Source of the DNA: Actinomycetes bacterium
Lineage (GTDB): Bacteria > Actinomycetota > Acidimicrobiia > Acidimicrobiales > Poriferisodalaceae
Length of the DNA: 56,749 bases
Reading direction: 5' to 3'
Assembly (NCBI GenBank): GCA_024228575.1
Contig: JAAETH010000637.1
Location: forward strand, 1-56,749
The notes under the pieces are model-generated. The model worked only from the letters and a program-made list of their open reading frames with translations. It was not told the origin of the DNA and ran no database searches. The position numbers and the translations under genes were made by a program. Each line of letters opens with the position of its first letter. The stretch's first letter is position 1. This document shows positions 36,852 to 46,277 of the stretch, in pieces.

Positions 36852-38066
36852 TCAGCCTCCGACCTCGTCCTTGATTGTGTTTTCACGCTCGTAGGCCCTG
36901 TCACCGGCCGAGAAGGCCGCCATGAGCAGAGCCGTGGCTCCAATCGCCAGGACGAGCCCGACCACGATGGCGACAGCTGTATCGACATTGTCGAGGCGGT
37001 GTTGGCGAATGGCGGCAAACACCAGCAGCCAGCCGAGCATCATCGGGATGAGGACTTTCCATCCCAGGTGCATGAGCTGGTCGTAGCGCAGGCGAGGAAG
37101 TGTGGCCCTGAACCAGACGAATACGAACAAGAACACGAGCACCTTGGCGAAGAACCAGACGGTGGGCCACAACCAATCGAGACCGAAGAAGATCGGTCCG
37201 GCGGGGCCGCCGAAGAACAGGGTGACCATGATCGCCGACATCGTGATGACGTTCATGAACTCGGCGAGGAAGAACAGGGCAAACCGAATCGACGAGTACT
37301 CGGTATGGAAACCGCCGACGAGTTCCTGTTCGGCTTCGACCAGATCGAAGGGCGGGCGATTCAGTTCAGCGGTCGCAGCGATGAGGAACACACCGAACGG
37401 GACAACACCGGTCGCAAGCCAGAACCACGATCTGAGACCACCGGCTTGCTCGGCGACGATGCCGTGGGTCGACAGCGTTCCCGCCAGCAGAACAACGGCT
37501 ACCACCGACAGGCCGAGGGCGGCCTCATAGGAGATGGCCTGGGCCGATGCACGAACCGAGCCGAGCAGTGGATACTTCGAACCAGAGGCCCAACCCGCAA
37601 GCATGACGCCGTAGACGGCGATCGATGAAACCGCCAGCAACAAGAGGATGCCGATGGGCGGGTCGGCGACCTGGAGATAGGTTTCCTTGCCGAAGAGGGT
37701 GACCGTTCCCGTGTCGATCTCACCCTCGCGAAACACTCCGCCGACCGGCACGATCGCAAAGGCCACAAAGGCCGTGACCGCAGACAGGTAGGGCGCCAAC
37801 CGGAAGATCAACGGATCGGAATTGGCGGGCTTCAGGTCCTCCTTGAAGAAGAACTTCACACCGTCCGCGAACGTCTGGAGAAGACCCCAGGGTCCGGCGA
37901 CGTTGGGGCCGATGCGGTTCTGCATGTCGCCGACGACCTTGCGCTCGAACCACACCATGAACATGGTGGCCACGAGGAGGAACACGAAGGCCAGCAAGAC
38001 CTTAAATCCCATGAGGGCGACGTCGCCCCAGTCGACTCCGTCTCGATAGATCGGATCACCGAACAC
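36852..38066 (-). CDS. nuoH: NADH-quinone oxidoreductase subunit H (operon nuo2)
   Basis: A 404-residue quinone-channel subunit with about eight core helices. NRIGPNVAGPWGLLQ, LAGWASGSKYPLLGSVRASAQ and NRPPFDLVEAEQELVGGFHTEYS are the diagnostic loops. It is some 60 residues longer than the nuo1 copy owing to N-terminal and C-terminal extensions, the latter with an extra hydrophobic segment. GTG 38066 has a GGGAGGGC ribosome site and follows nuoG by 30 nt, the largest gap in this operon. Confidence 0.95.
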   Translation of the reverse strand: MFGDPIYRDGVDWGDVALMGFKVLLAFVFLLVATMFMVWFERKVVGDMQNRIGPNVAGPWGLLQTFADGVKFFFKEDLKPANSDPLIFRLAPYLSAVTAFVAFAIVPVGGVFREGEIDTGTVTLFGKETYLQVADPPIGILLLLAVSSIAVYGVMLAGWASGSKYPLLGSVRASAQAISYEAALGLSVVAVVLLAGTLSTHGIVAEQAGGLRSWFWLATGVVPFGVFLIAATAELNRPPFDLVEAEQELVGGFHTEYSSIRFALFFLAEFMNVITMSAIMVTLFFGGPAGPIFFGLDWLWPTVWFFAKVLVFLFVFVWFRATLPRLRYDQLMHLGWKVLIPMMLGWLLVFAAIRQHRLDNVDTAVAIVVGLVLAIGATALLMAAFSAGDRAYERENTIKDEVGG

Positions 38067-38096
38067 GGTTGCCCTCCCGGGAGATCTGGATGGCGG

Positions 38097-40661
38097 TCAT
38101 CGGGTCTCGATCCTGATCTCGGTGACCGGTTCTCGGTGGTCGATCAGCTCAGCCGCCGAAATTCCGGGCTGGTTGAAGCCCATCGACGCAACACCCCTTG
38201 GCACCGACTCATCGGCCGTGACCTGCAACACGATGGTTGCGCGAGCGGTGGTGACGTTGATCCTTGAACCCGACTCGACTCCCAGGGAGCCGAGTTCGGC
38301 GGGGTGCACGCGCAGCGTCGAATCGTCGGCGAGTGCTGCGAGGCTGGATGCCTGGGAAGTGTGAACGGCCGCATCGTAGAGACGCCGGCGAGCGACGAGG
38401 CGAAGTGCGTATCCGTCGACAGCGGGCGGGTCGACAAGGGCTGGGGCTGACCACGAGACGGAGGCGGGCACCGAAGGGGCTTCGACGACCGCGGCGGCAC
38501 CCTCGGCCTGTTCCTCATCGACCTCGGCCTCCGAGGTGTCGGCCTCCGAAGTGTCGGCGTCGTCGTCTGCGATCTCGTCTGGCTCTGGAACAGCGACCAC
38601 GGGAAGCGGCACCAAAACACCCTCACTGTCGGCCGAGAGCATCGATGGGGAACACCGCGCATGGCTCGGAGCGACTGCTTCGATCTCTGCCCAGATGCCG
38701 GGCAGCGACTCGAGTCCGAGGTCGGCATCGAGGCGCCACGCCAGTTCGGCGGCGATGGTCCAGTCATCGCGTACGGTGCCCGGTCCTGTGACCATTCGCC
38801 CGAGGGTGCTGATGCGACCCTCGAGATTGGTGGTTGTGCCACCCGACTCGGCGAAGGCCGTCGTGGGCAACACCACGTCTGCCCGCTTGACCGACGCGGT
38901 CGCGAACGTGTCGACGGCCACGATCTTTGCCACGCCGGCAAAAGCTCGTTCGACCAGATCGCGGTCGGGTACATCGGCGAGCGGATCGGCGCCTATGAGC
39001 AACAGGGTGTGGAGCCGACCCGACGCAGCCGCCTCGAGCATGGCGATGGTGTCCATGCCACGTTCGGTCGGAATCGACCCCCAATGGGTGTCGATCCAGG
39101 CCTGCGAAGAGCCATCGTTGGCGATCCGTCCCGGCAACACTCCGGGTGCCAGACCCATGTCGAGGGCGCCCAGGACATTGCCTCGTCGCAAGGCGGGAAG
39201 GAAGGTTGCCTCGGGAAGGAGACGTTGGGCCACACCCACCGCAGCCTCTACCTCGCCGGGCGAGTCTGCCAGCGATGGACGGCCGATGACCACCACGGTT
39301 CGACCCGAACGCATGGCGTCGCCCGTCGCTCCGCCGAGCAGTTCGTCGAGGGCTTGCCCCATCTCGCCGGGTCGGTAGCCGTGGGCCGCTGATGTGTATC
39401 GGGTGAGGCCGGTCGGAGCGGGTGCGAGCTCGATCAGCTTGGTCGAACCCTGCGAAGCGCCGCGCAGACGTAGATACAGGACGGGGAGTTCTTCCTTGAG
39501 ATCCGGTGCCAGAAGAAGGACGTGGTCGGCGGTGGCCGCGTCGTCGATGGTCGCCCTTGGAAGCGACATGACCATCTCGGCACAAAGACCGTCGCCCAAC
39601 TGAGCGTCGACATTGTCGGTGCTCAGAACCGTACGAGCGAACTTCGACCAGGCGTAGGCGTTCTCGTTCGACAGGCGAGCCCCACCGATGACACCGACAG
39701 ACGACCCCGAAGCCGCCTTAAGCGCCGAGGCCGCTGCCTCGAGTGCTGTGTTCCAGTCGGTTCCAACCAGCTCGTCGGGGTTGGAATCACTGCGCACGAA
39801 CGGTGTGCCGAGACGCTCGTCAGAGTTGACGGCCTCAAAACCGAACCTGCCCTTGTCGCACAACCAGCCGTGGTTGACCGAGTCGATGTCGACGCCTTGG
39901 TAGCGCAACAGCTCGCCGCGGCTCGACTGCACGTTGATGCGACAACCGACCGAACAAGTCGTGCAGGTCGATTCGACTTCGGAGAGATCCCAGGGGCGTG
40001 CACGGAAGCGATAGGGCTTTGCCGTCAGAGCGCCAACAGGGCAGATCTGCACCGTGTTGCCCGAGAAGTACGAGTTGAACGGATCGTCGGGGAAGGTCAG
40101 GACCTGGGTCTGGTTCCCTCGCTGCATGAAGTGAATGAGGGGATCGCCGGCGACCTCTCTGGCGAACCGGGTGCACCGGTCGCACAGCACGCAGCGTTCC
40201 CGATCGAGATAGACCAAGTCGCTGATGGCGATGGGCTTCTCGTAGTGGCGCTTCTCTTCGATGAAACGCGACTCGACGGGACCGAAGGTGAGCGTCTGAT
40301 CCTGGAGGGGGCACTCGCCTCCCTTGTCGCAGACCGGGCAGTCGAGCGGATGATTGATGAGAAGCAGCTCGAGGATGCCCTCCTGGACCCTCTTGACCCC
40401 CTCGGACTCGGTGTCGACGACCATTCCCTCCGACACCGGCACCATGCACGAGGGCTGAAGGCCAGGGCCCCTGCCGGTGTCGATATCGACGAGGCACTGA
40501 CGGCACACACCGACCGAGCTCATGCGAGGGTGATAGCAGAAGCGGGGAATGTGGGCACCGGCGCGTTCGGCGGCGTCGATGACAAGATCGCCAGGCTGGA
40601 CGGAGATCTCCATGCCGTTGATGGTGACCATCACACCCTCGGAAGCTGTTTCGTTGCTCAC
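38097..40661 (-). CDS. nuoG: NADH-quinone oxidoreductase subunit G
   Basis: An 854-residue subunit of the NADH-oxidising module with several iron-sulfur clusters and a molybdopterin-enzyme-like domain that carries no metal cofactor in complex I. N-terminal [2Fe-2S] cysteines are C42, C53, C56 and C72. The N5 site is HPLDCPVCDKGGEC, N4 is CVLCDRC with QICPVGAL, and CTTCSVGC plus a later WLCDKG gives the extra N7 cluster. An acidic linker (about residues 693-727) separates the last two domains. GTG 40661 overlaps the nuoF stop as GTGA. Confidence 0.95.
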   Translation of the reverse strand: MSNETASEGVMVTINGMEISVQPGDLVIDAAERAGAHIPRFCYHPRMSSVGVCRQCLVDIDTGRGPGLQPSCMVPVSEGMVVDTESEGVKRVQEGILELLLINHPLDCPVCDKGGECPLQDQTLTFGPVESRFIEEKRHYEKPIAISDLVYLDRERCVLCDRCTRFAREVAGDPLIHFMQRGNQTQVLTFPDDPFNSYFSGNTVQICPVGALTAKPYRFRARPWDLSEVESTCTTCSVGCRINVQSSRGELLRYQGVDIDSVNHGWLCDKGRFGFEAVNSDERLGTPFVRSDSNPDELVGTDWNTALEAAASALKAASGSSVGVIGGARLSNENAYAWSKFARTVLSTDNVDAQLGDGLCAEMVMSLPRATIDDAATADHVLLLAPDLKEELPVLYLRLRGASQGSTKLIELAPAPTGLTRYTSAAHGYRPGEMGQALDELLGGATGDAMRSGRTVVVIGRPSLADSPGEVEAAVGVAQRLLPEATFLPALRRGNVLGALDMGLAPGVLPGRIANDGSSQAWIDTHWGSIPTERGMDTIAMLEAAASGRLHTLLLIGADPLADVPDRDLVERAFAGVAKIVAVDTFATASVKRADVVLPTTAFAESGGTTTNLEGRISTLGRMVTGPGTVRDDWTIAAELAWRLDADLGLESLPGIWAEIEAVAPSHARCSPSMLSADSEGVLVPLPVVAVPEPDEIADDDADTSEADTSEAEVDEEQAEGAAAVVEAPSVPASVSWSAPALVDPPAVDGYALRLVARRRLYDAAVHTSQASSLAALADDSTLRVHPAELGSLGVESGSRINVTTARATIVLQVTADESVPRGVASMGFNQPGISAAELIDHREPVTEIRIETR

Positions 40662-42091
40662 GAGGCTTCCTCCCCGGTCGGGTTGCTCGAGATGGCGACA
40701 GGGACTCCGATCGCCCCCGCCGCATCGTCGTCGATCAATCTGTCCTCGAATTCGCCACGGAACAACGTCAACGCAGAGTGGATGGGAGCAAACGCCGACG
40801 GTCCGACGAAACAGATGGTGGTCATCTTGTAGGGGAACGGCGTCGCATCGAGGCCGAGATCGGAAGACGACGCATGTGGGAAGTCGCCTGGGCAGATGGT
40901 CGCTCCGACCTCGAGCAACAGATCGAGGTCGCGGCTGGTGCCTCGACCCTGCACCACGCGGGTGAGGATCTTCTCGAGCCAGGTTCCGCCCTCGCGACAC
41001 GGAACACACTTGCCACACGACTCGTGGGCATAGAAACGCGTCAGCGACAAGGCCGCAGTCGGGATGTCGGTGGTCTCGTCCATGACCATGATTGCGCCGG
41101 AACCGAGCATCGATCCAGCCGCCGAACACTCGCGCCCTTCGAAGGGAACGTCGAGTTGCTCTGGTGTGAACCACGGTGCACTTCCGCCACCCGGAACGAA
41201 CGCCTTGAGTTCGTTGTCGTCGCGGATGCCCTGGCAGTAGTCCTCACCGTAGAGCAGGTCGCGAAACGTCGTGGTGCCGTTGACGATCTCGAACACACCC
41301 GGACGTTTGACGTGGCCCGATACCGCCACCACCCGTGTGCCGGGCGACGACTCAGTGCCGATAGCGGTGTACGCCGCGGCCCCGTTTGTCAGGATCCACG
41401 GCAGGTTCGACAAGGTCTCGACGTTGTTGACGATGGTCGGTTGGCCATAGAGACCAATGGCAGCGGGGAAGTACGGGGGCTTGAGACGAGGCATGCCCCG
41501 CTTGCCCTCGAGCGACTCGATGAGGGCTGTCTCCTCACCTACGACATAGGCGCCTGCCCCCCAATGCAAGATGATGTCGAGGCTGAAGTTGGTGCCCTGG
41601 ATGTTCTTGCCGATGAGGCCATCGGCGTAGGCGTCGTTCAGGGCCTGGGCAATTCGTTCGTGTGCGAGAGGCATCTCGCCGCGGACGTACAGAAAACACT
41701 GGGACAACCCGGTGGCATACGCGGCGATCAGGCAGCCCTCGATGAGCTGGTGTGGATCGCGCTCCATGAGCAGCCGATCCTTGTAGGTACCGGGCTCGGA
41801 CTCATCACCGTTGACAACCAGGTAGCGCGGCCACACGGTGGGCGGCATGAAACCCCATTTGACACCGGCCGGGAAGCCGGCACCGCCACGACCCAGGACC
41901 GTCGCGGCACGAACTTCGTCGTGGACCTCTGACGGGGTGCGGGTAAGGGCCGTCTTGAACCCCTCGTAGGCGCCGGTTGCCATCGCCCGCTCGAAGGTGT
42001 AGCCGTCCTCGTAGTCGAAGCGCTGGGTGACGACTCGCGGGGTTTCGCTGGCGAAGAATCCAGGTGCGTGTGGAATAGAAGTTGCGGTCAC
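40658..42091 (-). CDS. nuoF: NADH-quinone oxidoreductase subunit F
   Basis: A 477-residue flavoprotein where NADH is oxidised by FMN. GRGGAGFPAGVKWGF and NGDESEPGTYKDR form the NADH/FMN pocket, GAGAYVVGEETALIESLEG is the second signature, and ESCGKCVPCREGG with the later ICPGDF holds cluster N3. GTG 42091 lies 5 nt from the nuoE stop with a purine-rich ribosome site. It is the only nuoF in this window. Confidence 0.96.
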   Translation of the reverse strand: MTATSIPHAPGFFASETPRVVTQRFDYEDGYTFERAMATGAYEGFKTALTRTPSEVHDEVRAATVLGRGGAGFPAGVKWGFMPPTVWPRYLVVNGDESEPGTYKDRLLMERDPHQLIEGCLIAAYATGLSQCFLYVRGEMPLAHERIAQALNDAYADGLIGKNIQGTNFSLDIILHWGAGAYVVGEETALIESLEGKRGMPRLKPPYFPAAIGLYGQPTIVNNVETLSNLPWILTNGAAAYTAIGTESSPGTRVVAVSGHVKRPGVFEIVNGTTTFRDLLYGEDYCQGIRDDNELKAFVPGGGSAPWFTPEQLDVPFEGRECSAAGSMLGSGAIMVMDETTDIPTAALSLTRFYAHESCGKCVPCREGGTWLEKILTRVVQGRGTSRDLDLLLEVGATICPGDFPHASSSDLGLDATPFPYKMTTICFVGPSAFAPIHSALTLFRGEFEDRLIDDDAAGAIGVPVAISSNPTGEEAS

Positions 42092-42095
42092 TGGT

Positions 42096-42734
42096 TCACG
42101 CCCCTTCCTGTGGGAGCCACGCAGGTGGGCCATCGACCTCTTCGGGCGGAACCGCACCAACAGCACGGTTGGCTGGGATCTCCTGGCGGATGCGGGCCAG
42201 GGTGCCGTGGGCTGGAATGTCGCCGTCGCGCCTTCCGGCGGTCAGGTCGTCGACCAGGCGATCGAAGTCGTCGGTGGTGACCCGGTACTCGTGGCGATAG
42301 TTGACCTGCAGGGTCGGTGCCTCGGTACAGGCAGCCTGACACTCGGCGTGTTCGAGGGTGAACAGCCCGTCTTCGGTGGTCTCGCCAACGGCCACGCCCA
42401 GCTTCTGCTCGGCGTGGTTCATCAGTTCGTCCGCACCCATCAACTTGCACGACATGGTGCCGCAGATGTTCACGACGTATTTGCCGACAGGGTGGAACTT
42501 GAACATCTCGTAGAAGGTGCCCGTGCCCTTGACCTCGGCGGGCGTGGCGTCGACGAGATCGGCGATCTCGATCATGGCGTCGTCGCAGATCCAGCCGTGT
42601 TGCTCCTGGGCGAGGTGCAACAATGGGATTGTCGCCGAGCGCCGTTTGGGGTAGCGCGCCACGATCACGTCGGCCAGGCGCCTGTTCTCGGTTGTGAAGA
42701 AGCTCATCTGTGTCTCATCGGATTGTGCCGCCAT
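42096..42734 (-). CDS. nuoE: NADH-quinone oxidoreductase subunit E
   Basis: A 212-residue thioredoxin-like [2Fe-2S] subunit (cluster N1a). Ligands are C91 and C96 (CGTMSC) and C132 and C136 (CQAAC). An added proline-rich C-terminal extension of about 45 residues follows the normal domain. The start overlaps the nuoD2 stop by one base. It is the only nuoE in the window. Confidence 0.95.
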   Translation of the reverse strand: MAAQSDETQMSFFTTENRRLADVIVARYPKRRSATIPLLHLAQEQHGWICDDAMIEIADLVDATPAEVKGTGTFYEMFKFHPVGKYVVNICGTMSCKLMGADELMNHAEQKLGVAVGETTEDGLFTLEHAECQAACTEAPTLQVNYRHEYRVTTDDFDRLVDDLTAGRRDGDIPAHGTLARIRQEIPANRAVGAVPPEEVDGPPAWLPQEGA

Positions 42735-44038
42735 CAGCGGTCGACCTCGCCCATGATCGGATCTACGGACGAGATGACGGCGACCGCATCGGCAATGAGG
42801 CCGCCCTGGAGGACGTGGGGAAGGGTCTGGAGGTTCACGAAACTCGGTCCGCGAATATGCATGCGCTGGGGTTTGGGTGACCCGTCGCTGACGATGTAGC
42901 AGCCCAACTCGCCGCGGGGCGACTCGACGGCTGCGTAGACCTCACCTTCGGGAACGGTGTATCCCTCGGTGAAGATCTTGAAGTGGTGAATGAGTGCTTC
43001 CATCGACTCGTCGATACGAGCGCGAGGCGGCGGCGTGACCTTGCGGTCGTCGGTGCGATAGTCACCGCTCGGCATCCGTTCGAGGCATTGCTCGACGATA
43101 CGCATGGACTCGCGGATCTCATTCAGGCGGATTGCGAAGCGGTCGAATGTGTCGCCGTAGGTGCCAACCACCACGTCGAAGTCGACATCGGGATACGCCA
43201 GATACGGCATGTCGCGGCGCAGATCCCAGGCATATCCAGTCGAGCGCAGGATCGGCCCGGTCGCACCGAGGGCCACGGCATCTTCGGTCGAGATCACACC
43301 GATGCCCTGGGTGCGGTCACGCCAGATCGGCTGACCGGTCATGAGGATGTCGAACTCGTCGAGCCGCTTGGGCAGGCCGGCCAGCAGACGCGCCACACCG
43401 TCTTCCCATCCGTCGTGCAGGTCGGCTGCTACACCACCCGGGCGGATGTAGTTGTGGTTCATACGCAGGCCGGTGACACTCTCGAAGAAGCGCAGAACGT
43501 CCTCGCGTTCCTTCCATCCGTACAACATCATGCCGACCGCACCCAGGTCCATGCCGTTCGTGGCCAGGAACAACAGATGTGAACTCATCCGGTTGAGCTC
43601 GGTCATCAGCATGCGGATCCAGGTGGCCCGTTCGGGGATCTCGAGACCCAGGAGCTTCTCGACGGCAAGCGAGAACGACAGCTCGGTGAACAGATTCGAG
43701 GCGTAGTCCATGCGGGTGACGTTCGTGCACCCCTGGAGGTACGACAGGTCTTCGGCCGTCTTCTCCATGCCGGTGTGCAGATAGCCGATGATCGGCTTGC
43801 TGCGAACAACGGTCTCGCCTTGCAGTTCGAACATGATTCGCAGCACGCCGTGAGTCGACGGGTGCTGAGGACCCATGTTGATGATCATGCGTTCGTCGTC
43901 GATGTCGCCGGCGACCTGTTCGGCATCGATCTCGGACAGGCGGAGCACCTTGCCGTCGTCGAGAAGCCGTCGACGGGAGGCGATCATCTCGTCGGTGTCG
44001 ACGTCGACTTCGACGGGAGCTGATTCGGTTGCAGTCAT
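42734..44038 (-). CDS. nuoD: NADH-quinone oxidoreductase subunit D (operon nuo2)
   Basis: A 434-residue 49-kDa-type subunit. GPQHPSTHGVLR and GYLHTGMEKTAEDL flank the quinone-binding histidine, TNVTRMDYASN and the C-terminal SVDPIMGEVDR are family hallmarks. It is followed directly by nuoE. It shares the overall plan but not close sequence identity with the nuo1 copy. Confidence 0.96.
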   Translation of the reverse strand: MTATESAPVEVDVDTDEMIASRRRLLDDGKVLRLSEIDAEQVAGDIDDERMIINMGPQHPSTHGVLRIMFELQGETVVRSKPIIGYLHTGMEKTAEDLSYLQGCTNVTRMDYASNLFTELSFSLAVEKLLGLEIPERATWIRMLMTELNRMSSHLLFLATNGMDLGAVGMMLYGWKEREDVLRFFESVTGLRMNHNYIRPGGVAADLHDGWEDGVARLLAGLPKRLDEFDILMTGQPIWRDRTQGIGVISTEDAVALGATGPILRSTGYAWDLRRDMPYLAYPDVDFDVVVGTYGDTFDRFAIRLNEIRESMRIVEQCLERMPSGDYRTDDRKVTPPPRARIDESMEALIHHFKIFTEGYTVPEGEVYAAVESPRGELGCYIVSDGSPKPQRMHIRGPSFVNLQTLPHVLQGGLIADAVAVISSVDPIMGEVDR

Positions 44039-44039
44039 C

Positions 44040-44528
44040 TCAACCTCCCTGCGGTGCGTCTTTGAATTGGACGGGGATACGACCCATCGAGAAATCCTTG
44101 CGGAGGGGATGCCCCACCCAGGTCTCGGGCAGAAGGATCCTCGTGTGGTCGGGGTGTCCGTCGAACGTTATGCCGAACATGTCGAAGGCCTCGCGCTCCA
44201 TCGCCTCGGCGGCGGGGTGCAGATCGACGATCGATGGAATCGGCTGGCCATCGTCGAGCTGAACCCGCAGGCGCAGGCGGCGGCGGCCAGCCATGTCGAG
44301 CAGGTTGACGACAAGCTCGAAACGCCTGGGTTCGACGCCATCGGCCACCGATCGGCCCTCACGGTCGAGGTAGTCGACGGCCGTCAGATCTGCACACATG
44401 GTGTATCCCACCGCCATACATGCCACGACGGTGTCACGGTAGTTGTCCGAGTTCGGGTGCAGGACCTTCTGGCCCCGCGATGAACTGGTTGTGATGCCGA
44501 GGGCGTCGATGTCGATCGGGGCGCTCAC
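44040..44528 (-). CDS. nuoC: NADH-quinone oxidoreductase subunit C (operon nuo2)
   Basis: A 162-residue 30-kDa-type subunit of compact size. [27 protein letters not shown] and [10 protein letters not shown] are the family signature. GTG 44528 overlaps the nuoB2 stop as GTGA; its stop is one base from the nuoD2 start. Confidence 0.95.
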   Translation of the reverse strand: MSAPIDIDALGITTSSSRGQKVLHPNSDNYRDTVVACMAVGYTMCADLTAVDYLDREGRSVADGVEPRRFELVVNLLDMAGRRRLRLRVQLDDGQPIPSIVDLHPAAEAMEREAFDMFGITFDGHPDHTRILLPETWVGHPLRKDFSMGRIPVQFKDAPQGG

Positions 44529-45094
44529 TTCGAGGATCCCGAGGTGATGATCACGGGGGTCGGCTGTTCCTCGATGTGGATGGCCGCACCGCCACCGTTC
44601 TCTTCACGCCGCTGGGTCAACTCGCCGGTGCGGATCTTCTCGTGCAACGTCAAGATGGCGTGGAGCAGGGTCTCGGGTCCGGGTGGACACCCCGGGGCGT
44701 AGACATCGACCGGAACGACCTGATCGACACCTTGCACTATGGCGTAGTTGTTGAACATCCCGCCGCTCGACGCACAAACACCCATCGAGATCACCCACTT
44801 GGGTTCCATCATCTGGTCATAGACCGTACGAAGGACAGGCGCCATCTTCTGGCTGACCCGTCCGGCGACGATCATGAGGTCGGCTTGACGAGGCGACGCA
44901 CGGAAGGTCTCCATGCCGTAGCGGGCCATGTCGTAGTGAGCGGCGCCTGTCGCCATCATCTCGATGGCACAGCAGGCCAAGCCGAACGTCGCAGGCATCA
45001 GCGAGCGGCGTCGAGCCCACTTCACCAGCTCCTCGATCGGTGCAGTGAAGACGTTGTGTTGCAGGCCCTCGAGGCCGTCGTCGAGGAATCCCAT
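44525..45094 (-). CDS. nuoB: NADH-quinone oxidoreductase subunit B (operon nuo2)
   Basis: A 189-residue subunit with cluster N2. Ligand cysteines are in [21 protein letters not shown] and [11 protein letters not shown]. The N-terminal segment [15 protein letters not shown] and a short C-terminal tail ([13 protein letters not shown]) flank the core. The start overlaps the nuoA2 stop by one base. Confidence 0.96.
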   Translation of the reverse strand: MGFLDDGLEGLQHNVFTAPIEELVKWARRRSLMPATFGLACCAIEMMATGAAHYDMARYGMETFRASPRQADLMIVAGRVSQKMAPVLRTVYDQMMEPKWVISMGVCASSGGMFNNYAIVQGVDQVVPVDVYAPGCPPGPETLLHAILTLHEKIRTGELTQRREENGGGAAIHIEEQPTPVIITSGSSK

Positions 45095-45570
45095 CAGGCC
45101 GCCTCACCTTCAGCGGGTCGGTCCATCACAGGCAACCGGCCTTCCAAGCCGACCTTGCGGATGGTGCTCGTGGTGGTGCGCTCGGGTGAACGGGCCGGAT
45201 CGAGGCGTTGTTTGCCTGGGCCCCAGTTCAGAGCGCCGACTGCGAGGGCGTACACAAATGCCGCGAAGAACAACCCGCAGAAGATGAGCATGTCGATGAG
45301 GCCGAAGAGGCCGAGCTCGGCGTTTGCGACCGCCCACGGATAGAGAAAGACGATCTCGATGTCGAACATGATGAACAACATCGCGACCAGGTAGAACTTG
45401 ACCGGGAACCGCTCGGGGGCGTCGACGGTATCGGTGATTCCACACTCGTACGGTGCGGACTTGATCGTCGTCGCTCTATTGGGCGCGAGGAGACGGGAGG
45501 CGACAATACTCCCCAATACAAAAACGACCCCCAGTACCCCCAGCGTCAGAATCGGCAGGTACTGCTCCAT
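45094..45570 (-). CDS. nuoA: NADH-quinone oxidoreductase subunit A (operon nuo2)
   Basis: A 158-residue three-helix subunit. [12 protein letters not shown] keeps the conserved loop cysteine (serine in the nuo1 copy), and [22 protein letters not shown] is TM2. A hydrophilic C-terminal extension of about 40 residues makes it longer than usual. ATG 45570 opens the 14-gene nuo2 operon; the promoter should lie in the 707-bp region upstream. Confidence 0.95.
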   Translation of the reverse strand: MEQYLPILTLGVLGVVFVLGSIVASRLLAPNRATTIKSAPYECGITDTVDAPERFPVKFYLVAMLFIMFDIEIVFLYPWAVANAELGLFGLIDMLIFCGLFFAAFVYALAVGALNWGPGKQRLDPARSPERTTTSTIRKVGLEGRLPVMDRPAEGEAA

Positions 45571-46277
45571 CGATGATGTCCTTTGGTCTCGGGGTCACGT
45601 CGGGCCATGATGGCCAGATCGTGACGATGCAACTGGTGAGCATCCGGTACGGGCAAGGCTCCCGGGCATGCGTTCGGCGTGAACAAAGATGCAGGCGGCC
45701 GTGCCGACGGTGAGTGCCACGATTGGTGCGACCACGCTCTACGCCTTCCTTGCGAATCCGGACTTGTATACCGACGGGCGTCGGCACGTGAATGAAGCAG
45801 CGCTCGTGACTTCAACCACAATGTAGCCGACCCCCCACGGCACGCGAAAGATCGACGAGATGTCTACTACGTCGCGGGGTGCGAACTCAAGGCTGCGCTG
45901 GCCCGCCACCCGGACAGGCTACGCCACCTGAGAGCGCGACTTGACCATTCGGTCTCCATGCCGTGACTTCTACCCAACCGCTCACAGGTGCCACACTGTC
46001 AACCGAGGATCTCTCGAGCCCCTGGTGTGTGTTGGCCAGGCTCGCGCGACGAGGTCACCAAGCGAGAGGCGGGCCCGTGGGCCCGACCGCCCCTGGCGAA
46101 GGAATTCGTGACGGAAGCACCCAACCACCCGTGGAAACGTTCGCGTGAACGTCGCCGCGCGCCCGGACTTCTAGGCGACGACGCCGCTGCGCAGGCACCG
46201 GCAAACGGTGACTCTTTGCCGCGAGCGGCGGGTACCGATCCGAGGTATCGCCCCACACCCGTGATCCAGGACTCTCG
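45571..46277. other. Divergent intergenic region between nuoA2 and the FAD reductase
   Basis: About 707 bp with no convincing coding sequence. The short open frames inside are arginine- and proline-rich out-of-frame readings typical of GC-rich noncoding DNA. It must hold the promoters for nuo2 (minus) and the reductase (plus). I did not find a clear operator palindrome or riboswitch by eye. The reductase ATG has AGGAC upstream. Confidence 0.6.

Noticed and set aside
39522-40832. Long plus-strand open frame antisense to nuoG and nuoF
   Set aside because: The minus strand encodes intact iron-sulfur motifs of NuoG and NuoF over the same interval.
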